Source: Caulobacter sp048541825
GTDB taxonomy: Bacteria > Pseudomonadota > Alphaproteobacteria > Caulobacterales > Caulobacteraceae
Reading direction: 5' to 3'
NCBI RefSeq assembly: GCF_048541825.1
Contig: NZ_CP183332.1
Span: 310,001-374,000 of the forward strand
DNA length: 64,000 bases
The notes under the pieces are model-generated. The model saw only the letters and a program-made list of their open reading frames with translations. It did no database searches and had not been told where the DNA came from. Shown here piece after piece: positions 34,955 to 43,509 of the stretch. The position numbers and the translations under genes are program-made. How positions within the stretch are numbered: the first letter of the stretch is position 1; each line of letters opens with the position of its first letter.

Positions 34955-35003
34955 ATCATAGTTCGGATGGGCCCGGCGGGCAAGGACGGCTATCCTCCCC
35001 GCT

Positions 35004-35474
35004 ATGCTCTGGCGCCGTCGCATCGAACCCTTCACCCGTCCTCTGGTCTATGCCTGGTTTCGCTGGAACCGGGGGCTGACGCTGGGGGTGCGCGGACTGG
35101 TTACGGACGCCGAGGGCCGGGTTCTGCTGATCCAGCACACCTATGTGCCCGGCTGGTACATGCCCGGCGGCGGGGTCGAGCGCGGCGAGACGGCTGAAAT
35201 CGCTGTGGTCCGTGAACTGCAGGAAGAGGCCGGCGTCCGGGTGATCGGCCGGCCGCGCCTGCTGTCGGCGCACGACAATGGGCGGCTTCATCCTGGCGAT
35301 CACGTGCTGGTCTATCGGATCACGGCCTGGGAGCCCTGCGAATCCTCGGCCCAGGGCGAGATCCACGCCGTCGGCTGGTTCGCGCCCGACGCCCTGCCGG
35401 CCGACATCAGCCCCGCCACCGCCCGGCGAATTGCCGAGGCTCTGGACGGCGTCGACAGCGATGTGATGTGGTGA
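35004..35474 (+). CDS. NUDIX hydrolase
   Basis: 156 aa. The Nudix box GGGVERGETAEIAVVRELQEEAGV matches G-x5-E-x7-R-E-x2-E-E-x-G-V exactly, so it should hydrolyse a nucleoside diphosphate-linked substrate with Mg2+; which one is unknown. The N terminus (RRRIEPFTRPLVYAWFRW) is hydrophobic-basic but not a clear signal peptide. Divergent from the toxin-antitoxin pair, followed by the aldehyde dehydrogenase after 105 bases. Confidence 0.9.
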   Translation: MLWRRRIEPFTRPLVYAWFRWNRGLTLGVRGLVTDAEGRVLLIQHTYVPGWYMPGGGVERGETAEIAVVRELQEEAGVRVIGRPRLLSAHDNGRLHPGDHVLVYRITAWEPCESSAQGEIHAVGWFAPDALPADISPATARRIAEALDGVDSDVMW

Positions 35475-35579
35475 GGGCTTCCCACATGATCGCCGATCAT
35501 TAAAATGGATGTTTGAAGACGGCCCGCCGCATTCCTCATAAGAGCGGACCTCAATTCCCAGACAGGGCAGGAGCACAGC

Positions 35580-37019
35580 ATGCGCGACTATACCAAGTTC
35601 TATATCGACGGGGCCTGGGTCGATCCGGTCGCGCCCAAGACGCTGGACGTGATCAATCCGGCCAATGAAGAGGTCTGCGGCCGCATCTCGATGGGCGGCG
35701 TCGCCGATGTCGACAAGGCGGTCATGGCCGCCCGCCGGGCGTTCGAGACCTTCAGCCTGACCAGCCGCGAAGAGCGCGTCGACCTGCTGGAACGCATCGT
35801 CGCCGAATACATGAAGCGCTTCGAAGACATGGCCAAGGCCATCACCGAAGAGATGGGCGCCCCCGCCTGGCTGGCCCAGCGCGCCCAGGCCGCCATGGGC
35901 ATCGGCCACGTCCAGACCGCGATCGCGGTGCTGAAGAGCTACAAGTTCGAGGAAGACCGCGGCACGACCCGCATCGTCAAGGAGCCGATCGGCGTCTGCG
36001 CGTTCATCACGCCGTGGAACTGGCCGGTCAACCAGATCGCCTGCAAGGTCGCTCCGGCCCTGGCCACCGGCTGCACTATGGTGCTGAAGCCTTCGGAAAT
36101 CGCCCCGTTCAGCGGCTATATCTGGACCGAGATCCTCAACGCCGCCGGCGTGCCGCATGGCGTGTTCAACCTGGTCAATGGCGACGGCCCTGTGGTCGGC
36201 GCGGCCCTGTCCAGCCATCCTGAAGTCGACATGGTCTCGTTCACCGGCTCGACCCGGGCCGGCATCGAGGTGGCCAAGAACGCCGCCCCGACCGTCAAGC
36301 GCGTCCATCAGGAACTGGGCGGCAAGAGCCCCAACATCATCCTCGAAGACGCCGACTTCCAGCGCGCCGTCACCGGCGGCATCGCCTCGGTGATGATGAA
36401 CTCGGGCCAGTCGTGCAACGCCCCCACCCGCATGCTGGTGCCGGGCAAGAAGATGGACGAGGTCATCGCCATCGCCCGCGCCGCCGCCGAATCCCACACC
36501 GTCGGCGACCCCAACGGCAATTCCAAGATGGGCCCTGTTGTCTCCGACGTGCAGTGGAACAAGATCCAGGGCCTGATCCAGAAGGGCATCGACGAGGGCG
36601 CCACCCTGGTCTCCGGCGGCGTCGGCCGTCCCGAGGGTCTGGACAAGGGCTACTACGTCAAGCCCACCGTCTTCGCCAATGTCACCAACGAGATGACCAT
36701 CGCCAAGGAAGAGATCTTCGGCCCGGTCGTCGCCATCCTCGGCTACGACACGGTCGATGAGGCCGTGAAGGTCGGCAACGACACCGAATATGGCCTGGCG
36801 GCCTATATCTCGGGCGGCGACGAGGCCGAAATCCGCAAGGTGGCCAGCAAGCTGCGCGCCGGTCAGGTCAATATCAACGGCGCCGGCACCGACATGATGG
36901 CTCCGTTCGGCGGCTACAAGATGAGCGGCAACGGCCGCGAGTGGGGCGACCACGCCTTCGGCGAGTTCCTCGAGACCAAGGCGATCCTCGGCTACGCGCC
37001 GAAGGTGGCGGCGGAGTAG
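35580..37019 (+). CDS. NAD(P)-dependent aldehyde dehydrogenase
   Basis: 479 aa. Catalytic C279 (NSGQSCNAPTR), general base E245 (HQELGGKSPN), N147 (TPWNWPV) and cofactor lysine K170 (VLKPSEIAP) are all in place. It oxidises an aldehyde to the acid in the cytoplasm; the closest pattern is the broad-range betaine-/coniferyl-aldehyde group, and the feruloyl-CoA-synthetase-like gene 2 kb away would fit an aromatic role, but this is a guess. AGGAG is 7 bases before the ATG, and a strong terminator follows. Confidence 0.95.
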   Translation: MRDYTKFYIDGAWVDPVAPKTLDVINPANEEVCGRISMGGVADVDKAVMAARRAFETFSLTSREERVDLLERIVAEYMKRFEDMAKAITEEMGAPAWLAQRAQAAMGIGHVQTAIAVLKSYKFEEDRGTTRIVKEPIGVCAFITPWNWPVNQIACKVAPALATGCTMVLKPSEIAPFSGYIWTEILNAAGVPHGVFNLVNGDGPVVGAALSSHPEVDMVSFTGSTRAGIEVAKNAAPTVKRVHQELGGKSPNIILEDADFQRAVTGGIASVMMNSGQSCNAPTRMLVPGKKMDEVIAIARAAAESHTVGDPNGNSKMGPVVSDVQWNKIQGLIQKGIDEGATLVSGGVGRPEGLDKGYYVKPTVFANVTNEMTIAKEEIFGPVVAILGYDTVDEAVKVGNDTEYGLAAYISGGDEAEIRKVASKLRAGQVNINGAGTDMMAPFGGYKMSGNGREWGDHAFGEFLETKAILGYAPKVAAE

Positions 37020-37049
37020 GGTTCTACTGCTGAGGTTGTGAGTTTTAGG

Positions 37050-37087
37050 GGGGGCGGGGTCGAAAGGCTCCGCCCCTTTTCGTTTTT
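37050..37087 (+). terminator. Rho-independent terminator of the aldehyde dehydrogenase gene
   Basis: Stem GGGGCGG / CCGCCCC with a 12-base loop, followed by TTTTCGTTTTT, 31 bases after the stop. Confidence 0.8.
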
Positions 37088-37111
37088 GGGCCAAACGCCT
37101 AGCCTTGCGCC

Positions 37112-37555
37112 ATGATCACGCTTCGACAGATGACGGGCGATGAAGGTCCCGCCGCCGCAGACCTGCACCGTCGTGGGGGTGCGCTGATCCCGGGCTATGA
37201 CACCTTGCTGCATACGGCCGAGGAATATGCGGTCTTTTATCGCGACAAGGTGATGGTTGACGGACCGGTATGGGGCGCGTTCGACGGCGAGGTGCTGCGC
37301 GGCCACATCGCCCTGCTGCCGGGTTGGATCGACCATCTGTATGTCGATCCGGACTTCCATGGCCTTGGGATCGGCAGCGCCCTGGTGCGGCTCGCCCAGG
37401 CGCAGCAGGCTGAGCTGCGGCTCTATACCTTTCAGGCCAACACGCGGGCGCGGGCGCTCTACGAGTGGCATGGCTTCGGGATCGAGGAACTGACCGATGG
37501 CGCCCGCAACGAGGAGAAGATGCCGGACGTGACCTATCACTGGCGGCGGGGGTGA
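37112..37555 (+). CDS. GNAT-family N-acetyltransferase
   Basis: 147 aa. Core motif A is IDHLYVDPDFHGLGIGSALVRLAQ, with the Q/R-x-x-G-x-G/A acetyl-CoA loop as FHGLGIG; motif B includes LYEWHGFGIEEL. Acceptor is unknown. ATG 37112 lies just after the aldehyde dehydrogenase terminator, so it has its own promoter or uses read-through. A GC-rich repeat follows. Confidence 0.9.
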   Translation: MITLRQMTGDEGPAAADLHRRGGALIPGYDTLLHTAEEYAVFYRDKVMVDGPVWGAFDGEVLRGHIALLPGWIDHLYVDPDFHGLGIGSALVRLAQAQQAELRLYTFQANTRARALYEWHGFGIEELTDGARNEEKMPDVTYHWRRG

Positions 37556-37640
37556 GGCGGCGACGATGATCGTCGCGCCGTGAGGTGACGGCGGGCTGCC
37601 TCTGGGCGAAGGGGCGGCCAACCGCGATCCTCACAAATTC

Positions 37641-37774
37641 CCCGTCATTCCCGCCCTTGTGGCGGGAACCCCTCTGTCCGCCGCAGGTGCGGGAGGGGCG
37701 GTCGCTGGCGATCCGCTGGCGCTGTACGTGTCAGCTGAACCAGGGGTTCCCGCCACAAGGGCGGGAATGACGGG
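37641..37774. repeat. REP-like palindromic element
   Basis: Perfect 33-base inverted arms at 37641-37673 and 37742-37774; each arm is a hairpin with TTCCCGCC / GGCGGGAA stem, of the GTCATTCCCGCC type common in alphaproteobacteria. About 68 bases lie between. It sits between the convergent GNAT and CPBP protease genes. Confidence 0.9.
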
Positions 37775-37815
37775 AGGTTTTCGGGTGGTGGAAGAGAGGG
37801 AAAGGGCCGTGAGCC

Positions 37816-38748
37816 CTACCCCAGCCCCGGCGCCGAATACCGCGCGCCCTGACGCATCGTGCCGGTGGCCAGGAAATAGACCACGCCGGCCAACAGTACG
37901 ATGCTGGTCGCCACGCTGGCTTCCGGGCCGAAGGCGCCGCCGGTCAGCCACCAGGGGGCGCCCTGGGCCGGGGCGAGGTCGACGACCAGGCTCTGGACAG
38001 CGATCTTGCCGCCGCTGACATCAAGGCCAAAGCCGACGCCCAGCAGGGTGTTCCACACTGAGTGCCAGGCGCATACGCCCCACAGCGAGCCTTCCTTGAT
38101 CGCGTAGAGGCTGATCATCACCGCAAACAGCACCAGATTGACCAGGGCCAGGGCCAGCTCGGGCGAGGGCTCGATATTGCCGGCGTGCAGCAGGGCGAAG
38201 ATCAGCGAATTGATGATGATGGCGATGACCAGGCCATGGCGTGAGGCCACTAGCTGCATCAGCCAGCCGCGCAGCATCAGCTCCTCGGTCGCGCCCTGCA
38301 CCATGAAGCCGCCGAAGATGCAGAGGATCGGCAGGAACAGGGCCAGGGAGGGGCCGGTCCAGACGCCGAAGCCTTCGATCTTGTAGCCGCCCAGGGCCCA
38401 AGCCAGACCGATCGAGGCAAACAGGAAGCCGGCGCCGACCAGCAGGCCGCGGCCATAGCGCAGCAGGGCGTCGCCGTTCAGGCCCAGGGTGGCCGGCGAG
38501 CGACGCTCGAACAGCCAGGCCCAGGCCAGGATCAGCAGGGCGGTAAAGCCAAAGCCCAGAAGCTGGATGGTCAGGGGCAGCCACTGGGTGGCCAGGTCGG
38601 CCTGGCGAAAGCCCATCGGCTTCAGGATGCCGAAGATGGTCAGCAGCTGGCCGGCGATGAAGAACAGCACGATCAGCGGGATCGCGGCCGCCGTCCAGGT
38701 GCGGCGATGGCGCGTCGTGCGCGGCGCATAGAGTTCGACGTGTTTCAT
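37816..38748 (-). CDS. CPBP-family intramembrane metalloprotease
   Basis: 310 aa with about eight membrane helices. The Abi/CAAX-protease motif EELMLRG (E155, E156, R160), FALLHAGN (H188) and CAWHSVWN give the conserved Glu-Glu, His and His-N sets. Members process prenylated or other membrane proteins; bacterial roles include bacteriocin self-immunity. No bacteriocin gene was seen nearby. Divergent from the acyl-CoA synthetase gene. Confidence 0.9.
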   Translation of the reverse strand: MKHVELYAPRTTRHRRTWTAAAIPLIVLFFIAGQLLTIFGILKPMGFRQADLATQWLPLTIQLLGFGFTALLILAWAWLFERRSPATLGLNGDALLRYGRGLLVGAGFLFASIGLAWALGGYKIEGFGVWTGPSLALFLPILCIFGGFMVQGATEELMLRGWLMQLVASRHGLVIAIIINSLIFALLHAGNIEPSPELALALVNLVLFAVMISLYAIKEGSLWGVCAWHSVWNTLLGVGFGLDVSGGKIAVQSLVVDLAPAQGAPWWLTGGAFGPEASVATSIVLLAGVVYFLATGTMRQGARYSAPGLG

Positions 38749-39013
38749 GATCTAATACAGGCGGTGTTTTCGCCTTACCAATCTGTAATGATGGGTGGAT
38801 GCTGCGTGTATTAGCGTCGAAATTAGGGTCCTGTGTATTTAAATATTTGTCACCCGATATCGCCTGTCCTTGTTTTCGACCGGTGAGGGGCCTCCGAGGT
38901 CGGTCAGGGGTGACGTCGGCCCCGCGTCGGCCATCAGCCATCTTGCCGTTCGCCGGCATTGCGCTAACGTCTCGCCCCAAAGAGAACAATGATAACCTAC
39001 AGGGAGCGAGACC

Positions 39014-40882
39014 ATGACGCCTTCGGATGGCGCGTCGCCTTTGCGTGATGTCAGCACGGTGGCTTTCAAGCCTCTGCCGATGAAGGGACCGGACGTCAGC
39101 GTCGACTACCGGCCCGACGGCTCGCTGGTCATCACCTCCAACCACGCGCCCGGCCAAGGCCCGCGCTCGATCGCCCACCTGCTGGCCCAGAAGGCCGGCG
39201 AGCACTCTGAGCGGCCCTATCTGAAGCAGCGCCAGCCGGGTCACGGGCCCTGGCGGATGACGACCTATGGCGAGGCCTTCCGCGCTGTCGAGGGGATCGC
39301 CCAGTGGCTGCTGGACCAGGGCCTGACCTCGGGCGACAGCGTGATGATCCTGTCGGGCAATTCGATCGAGCACGCCCTGATGACCCTGGCCGCCTATACG
39401 GCCGGCGTGCCCGCTGCGCCGATCAGCCCGGCCTACAGCCTGATCTCGACCGACCACGCCAAGCTGAAGCACGCTTTCGACAAGGTGGCCCCGCGCGTGA
39501 TCTTCGCCCAGAGCGGGTCGCTGTTCGCCAAGGCGCTGGAGACGCTGAAGGCCATCGACCCGACCGTGCTGGTGGTCACCGCAGACGGAACCGGTGAGGG
39601 CGCCGTGAGCTTCGCCGACATCGCCGCCACGGTTCCCACCCTCGCGGTCGAGGCCTCGCGCGAGACGCTGGGCCCGGCGACGGTGGCCAAGTACCTGTTC
39701 ACCTCCGGCTCGACCGGCATGCCCAAGGCCGTGCCCCAGACCCACGGCATGATGGCCGGGGTGATCGCCGGCCAGGACGGGCTGAAGCTGGAGGAGCCCG
39801 ACAACGGCGAGGTTCCGCAAAGCCTGGAATGGATGCCGTGGAGCCATATCTCGGCCGGCAATATCGGTTTCAACGCCGTTCTGTGGGCCGGCGGAACCCT
39901 GCATATCGACGAGGGCAAGCCGTTGCCCGGCATGTTCGAGACCACGATCAAGAACCTCTACGAGGTCTCGCCCATCGTGTTCGGCTCGGCTCCGATCGCC
40001 TTTTCGATGCTCGCCGAGGCGATGGAGAACGACCCGGTGCTGCGCGCCGCGTTCTTCAAGAACCTGCGCTATATGGGCTATGGCGGGGCGACGCTGTCCA
40101 ACGACGTCTATACGCGGATCCAGGCCCTGGCCGTCGCCGAGACCGGCCAGCGCATTCCCCTGACCACCATGTATGGCGCGACCGAGACCCAGGGCATCAC
40201 CGTCACCCACTGGATCACCGAGCGGGTCGGTCTGGTGGGCCTGCCCCTGCCGGGCATCCAGCTGAAACTGGCGCCCAGCGGCTCCAAGTTCGAGGTGCGG
40301 GTCAAGGGCCCGACCGTGGCGGCGGGCTATCACAAGGATCCGGAAAAGACCGCGGCGGCCTTTGACGAAGAGGGCTTCTATCGGCTGGGGGATGCGGCGC
40401 GGTTCGTCGATCCGGAAGACCCGGCCAAGGGCCTCGTCTTTGACGGTCGGGTGACCGAGGACTTCAAGCTGGACAGCGGCACCTGGGTCAGCGTCGGGGT
40501 GCTGCGCCCCGACCTGGTGGCCGCCTGCAGCCCCTATATCGCCGACGCGGTGATCTGCGGTCAGGACAAGGGCCATATCGGCGCGCTGTTCTGGCCTTCG
40601 CCCTCGGGGCTGATGGCCCTGGTCGCCGATCCGGGGCCGGGCACGCCGATGGAGAAGCTGACCGCCTTCCTGCGCGAGCGGCTGGCGGCGTTCAACGCCG
40701 GGGCCGGCGGCTCGTCGCGCCGCATCGCCCGCTTCACCGTGATGACCGAACCGCCGTCGATCGACGCCGGCGAGATCACCGACAAGGGCTATGTGAACCA
40801 GCGCGCCACGCTGGAGCGCCGCGCGGCCCTGGTCGAGGCGCTGTACGTCAATCCGCCGCCGGAAGGCGTGGTGGCGGTCTAA
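39014..40882 (+). CDS. Feruloyl-CoA synthetase-like AMP-binding enzyme
   Basis: 622 aa ANL-superfamily ligase. P-loop LFTSGSTGMPKAVPQTH, core YGATETQG, and the hinge/C-terminal RVTEDFKLDSGTWVSVG. The long N terminus (DVSVDYRPDGSLVITSNHAPG) and the WMPWSHISAGN segment match feruloyl-CoA synthetases, which activate hydroxycinnamates to CoA thioesters. No enoyl-CoA hydratase/aldolase partner is in the window, so aromatic versus other carboxylic acid substrates stays open. AGGGAG is 9 bases upstream of the ATG. Confidence 0.85.
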   Translation: MTPSDGASPLRDVSTVAFKPLPMKGPDVSVDYRPDGSLVITSNHAPGQGPRSIAHLLAQKAGEHSERPYLKQRQPGHGPWRMTTYGEAFRAVEGIAQWLLDQGLTSGDSVMILSGNSIEHALMTLAAYTAGVPAAPISPAYSLISTDHAKLKHAFDKVAPRVIFAQSGSLFAKALETLKAIDPTVLVVTADGTGEGAVSFADIAATVPTLAVEASRETLGPATVAKYLFTSGSTGMPKAVPQTHGMMAGVIAGQDGLKLEEPDNGEVPQSLEWMPWSHISAGNIGFNAVLWAGGTLHIDEGKPLPGMFETTIKNLYEVSPIVFGSAPIAFSMLAEAMENDPVLRAAFFKNLRYMGYGGATLSNDVYTRIQALAVAETGQRIPLTTMYGATETQGITVTHWITERVGLVGLPLPGIQLKLAPSGSKFEVRVKGPTVAAGYHKDPEKTAAAFDEEGFYRLGDAARFVDPEDPAKGLVFDGRVTEDFKLDSGTWVSVGVLRPDLVAACSPYIADAVICGQDKGHIGALFWPSPSGLMALVADPGPGTPMEKLTAFLRERLAAFNAGAGGSSRRIARFTVMTEPPSIDAGEITDKGYVNQRATLERRAALVEALYVNPPPEGVVAV

Positions 40883-40888
40883 ACACAC

Positions 40889-40918
40889 CGCTCTCCCTGG
40901 CTTTCGCCGGGGAGAGCG
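40889..40918. terminator. Hairpin between convergent genes
   Basis: 13-bp stem CGCTCTCCCTGGC / GCCGGGGAGAGCG (one T-G pair) with a TTTC loop, in the 45-base gap between the AMP-binding gene and the M28 peptidase. Likely bidirectional. Confidence 0.65.
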
Positions 40919-40927
40919 TAGATCTCA

Positions 40928-43345
40928 TCACCAGGCCAGCCGGGCATGGGCCAGGACGGCGGTCTTGTCCGACATGCCGGTGGCCATCAGCTCGGGCGGC
41001 TTGGCGGCGGGCGGAGCGGCGTCCATGGGCCAGCCGTCGCGCATCTCCATCACGGTGGCCTCGACCCGGCCTGTCGCCTCGGAGGTGAAGCTGAGCGTGA
41101 CGCCGTTGGGGTCTGGGGCGTGATAGGTGACGGTCGACCAGTCGTCGGGCTGGCTGTCCAGGATGATCGGCCGGCCGTTCAGGCGCGGATCGTGCAGGGC
41201 GGTCGAGGCGCGGATCTTCAGGCGCAGGACCTCGGCGCCGGGACCGGGGATGACCCGCACGATCAGGCGGTCGCCCGAGCGTTCGGCGGTCAGGATCGGC
41301 GGGACCACCTCGACGGCGCGGGTCTGGGCCCTCCAGATCGGATCGGCGTGGAACGGGGGCAGGGCCTGCTTCTTGAGGTCGACCCCGCCGTCGGCGATCA
41401 GGACCGCGCGGGTCCAGTCGTCCAGCTGCGGCATCGTTGAGACCCGCCAGGCCTTGCCCGTCGAGGGGTCGGCCAGGTGATGGGCCTCGGTCAGGTTGGG
41501 CCGGTCGGCCGAGGCGCCCGGGACGGCGGCGGTGATCACCAGGCCCAGCCCCGTCACGACCAGCAAGACCACGCCGCGCCAGCCCCAGCGGGACTGCGCG
41601 AAGTCGAAGGTGATCGGCACGAGGGCGGGGGTGGCCAGCAGCACGAACAGGGCCAGGACGGCGGGCTCCATCAGGCCGATCCCGGCGAAGGTCCAGGCGC
41701 CCCAGGCGGTCAGCTGGGCGATGGTGACGGTGGCCAGCACGCCCATGGCCAGGGTCATGGCCAAGGCGACGCGGCGATCGCGGGTGCCGCCCAGGCCCAT
41801 GGCCAGGGTCGCGCCCAGGGCGGCCAGCAGCAGCGGCCAGACCAGCATCACCGTCGCGCCAGGAGCCAGGATCTGGGCGGTCAGGGACAGCAGCAGCAGG
41901 GTGACCAGCCCGCCGATCCAGACGCCCAGCACCCCGACCTGCGGGCCCAGCGCCGCCCAGCACAGAACGCCGACCGCGACGCCCAGGCCCAGCCCTACGG
42001 GATCAAATCCGCCGACCAGGCTGCAGGCGCCGCCGAGGGCGATGGCGGCCAGGCTAGGCCAGATTCGCCGCGCGCCACGAGCCTGGGCCGTGATCACCAG
42101 TAGCCCCGCGCCGACGCCCAGGGCGCCAGCCCCCAGGAGCAGAAGGTCAAAGCGGCCCAACAGGTCATACAGCTTCTGCCCGTCACCGACGTTGAGCAGC
42201 CGGCCCAGCAGGTGCAGCACCAGGGCGCTGGCCAGCAGCAGCAGGAGGGCGCCAATTACACCCCGGACGATCTCCAGCGGCGAGGTCCCGCCGCCGGCCA
42301 AGGCGCGCCAGGCTACGAAGCCGATCATCCCGGCGGCCAGGGCCAGTAGCCCCCAGCCGATGGCGGTCGAATAGCTGATCAGCACCAGACCCAGCACGTC
42401 GGAATAGATCACATTGGGAGCCTTGGCTGGGAGTGTCTGGCCGCTGGCCAGAGCCCGGGTGATGGGCAGCACCTGGTCGCCGATGTGCTGCAGGCTGCCC
42501 TGGTCCAGCCGCTCGGGCGTCGACAGGGGCGTGTGATAGGCCAGCTGATTGTCGATCAGGGCGAAGTTCAGCCCCGGCAGTCCGGCCTTCACCGCGTGGG
42601 TGAAGTCGGTGTCGTTGGGCATGCGCTCATAGACGGTCGAGGCCAGGGAATTGGCCGAGGGTCGCGCGGCCTCGCGGGCCATCACGGCCAGCAGGGCGCC
42701 GTTCTCGGGTCCGGTCTGGAACATGGCCGCGCGGCCGGCGTCGCCGCGGGCCTCCATGTTCAGCACCACGCCCACCCGGGCGGCGGTGGGATCGCGGGCG
42801 AAGAAGGCGTCGGCGCCCAGCAGGCCCGCCTCTTCGCCGTCTGTGAACAGGAAGATCACGTCGCGGGCCGGCGGCGGGCCGACCTTCAGGGCGCGGGCGA
42901 TCTCCAGGGCCGCCGCTGCTCCCAGGGCGTCGTCGGCGGCGCCGGGCGAATTGTGGACGGAATCATAGTGGCTCATCACCAGCACGGCGGGCAGGTCGTG
43001 ATCCTGTCCGGGCAGAACGCCGACCACGTTCTGCACCGCCGCGACGCCCAGCGACCGGCCGTCCTTCGAATAGGGGCTGAAACCCTCGCCCGGCCGGACC
43101 GAGACCTCCAGGCCCAGTTCGCCGATCCGGGTCAGCAGATGGTCGCGCACCCGCACGATGTCGACCGAGCCGGTCGGGTGAGGGCGCTGGGCCATGGCCC
43201 GCACATCGTGCATGGCGCGCGCGGCCGAGAAGGCGGCGGCCGGGGCCGAGGCGTCGACGGGCTGGGGCGCTCGTTGGGCCAAGGCGCCCACGGCGACGCC
43301 AATGGCCAGGCAGATCCAGAAGCCCAGTATCCTGATCGTCTTCAC
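40928..43345 (-). CDS. M28-family metallopeptidase with multi-spanning membrane domain
   Basis: 805 aa from a GTG start. One N-terminal anchor (about 5-24), then an M28 zinc peptidase domain facing the periplasm with the full set H126 (SHYDS), D138 (AADDA), E171/E172 (DGEEAG), E198 (NMEARG) and H271 (AYHTPLS). From about 325 to 610 come roughly nine membrane helices, and a C-terminal soluble beta domain of about 190 residues ends it. This layout resembles the eukaryotic ERMP1/vacuolar PFF1 type. Start: the frame is open 36 codons upstream, but GTG 43345 begins a clean signal anchor. Confidence 0.88.
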   Translation of the reverse strand: MKTIRILGFWICLAIGVAVGALAQRAPQPVDASAPAAAFSAARAMHDVRAMAQRPHPTGSVDIVRVRDHLLTRIGELGLEVSVRPGEGFSPYSKDGRSLGVAAVQNVVGVLPGQDHDLPAVLVMSHYDSVHNSPGAADDALGAAAALEIARALKVGPPPARDVIFLFTDGEEAGLLGADAFFARDPTAARVGVVLNMEARGDAGRAAMFQTGPENGALLAVMAREAARPSANSLASTVYERMPNDTDFTHAVKAGLPGLNFALIDNQLAYHTPLSTPERLDQGSLQHIGDQVLPITRALASGQTLPAKAPNVIYSDVLGLVLISYSTAIGWGLLALAAGMIGFVAWRALAGGGTSPLEIVRGVIGALLLLLASALVLHLLGRLLNVGDGQKLYDLLGRFDLLLLGAGALGVGAGLLVITAQARGARRIWPSLAAIALGGACSLVGGFDPVGLGLGVAVGVLCWAALGPQVGVLGVWIGGLVTLLLLSLTAQILAPGATVMLVWPLLLAALGATLAMGLGGTRDRRVALAMTLAMGVLATVTIAQLTAWGAWTFAGIGLMEPAVLALFVLLATPALVPITFDFAQSRWGWRGVVLLVVTGLGLVITAAVPGASADRPNLTEAHHLADPSTGKAWRVSTMPQLDDWTRAVLIADGGVDLKKQALPPFHADPIWRAQTRAVEVVPPILTAERSGDRLIVRVIPGPGAEVLRLKIRASTALHDPRLNGRPIILDSQPDDWSTVTYHAPDPNGVTLSFTSEATGRVEATVMEMRDGWPMDAAPPAAKPPELMATGMSDKTAVLAHARLAW

Positions 43346-43410
43346 GGCCTGCCTCGCGATCGAATCCCGAAGACAGGTTGCGTCGGCTTGGCGGCGATCG
43401 GAAGGCCAAA

Positions 43411-43447
43411 AGGAAAAAGGGCGACCCGGTTGCCCGGATCGCCCTTT
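43411..43447 (-). terminator. Rho-independent terminator of the second TonB receptor
   Basis: AAAGGGCGA / TCGCCCTTT arms with an inner CCGG pair; on the minus strand TTTTTCCTTTT follows. It lies 63 bases after the receptor stop and before the M28 peptidase gene. Confidence 0.75.
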
Positions 43448-43509
43448 CCTCATCCGAAAGCCGAAGGCCCTGCTCGCTTTGGTAAGCGGGCCCTCGGATC
43501 CCCTCCCGG

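Noticed and set aside
34956..37094. 712-codon minus-strand ORF opposite the aldehyde dehydrogenase
   Set aside because: Its translation is rich in Asp/Gly/Arg/His, as expected from the antisense of a GC-rich gene; the plus strand has a complete aldehyde dehydrogenase with all active-site residues.
38021..40888. 955-codon minus-strand ORF across the AMP-binding gene and part of the CPBP gene
   Set aside because: Antisense shadow of the AMP-binding enzyme that also runs out of frame through the CPBP protease; no domain recognised.
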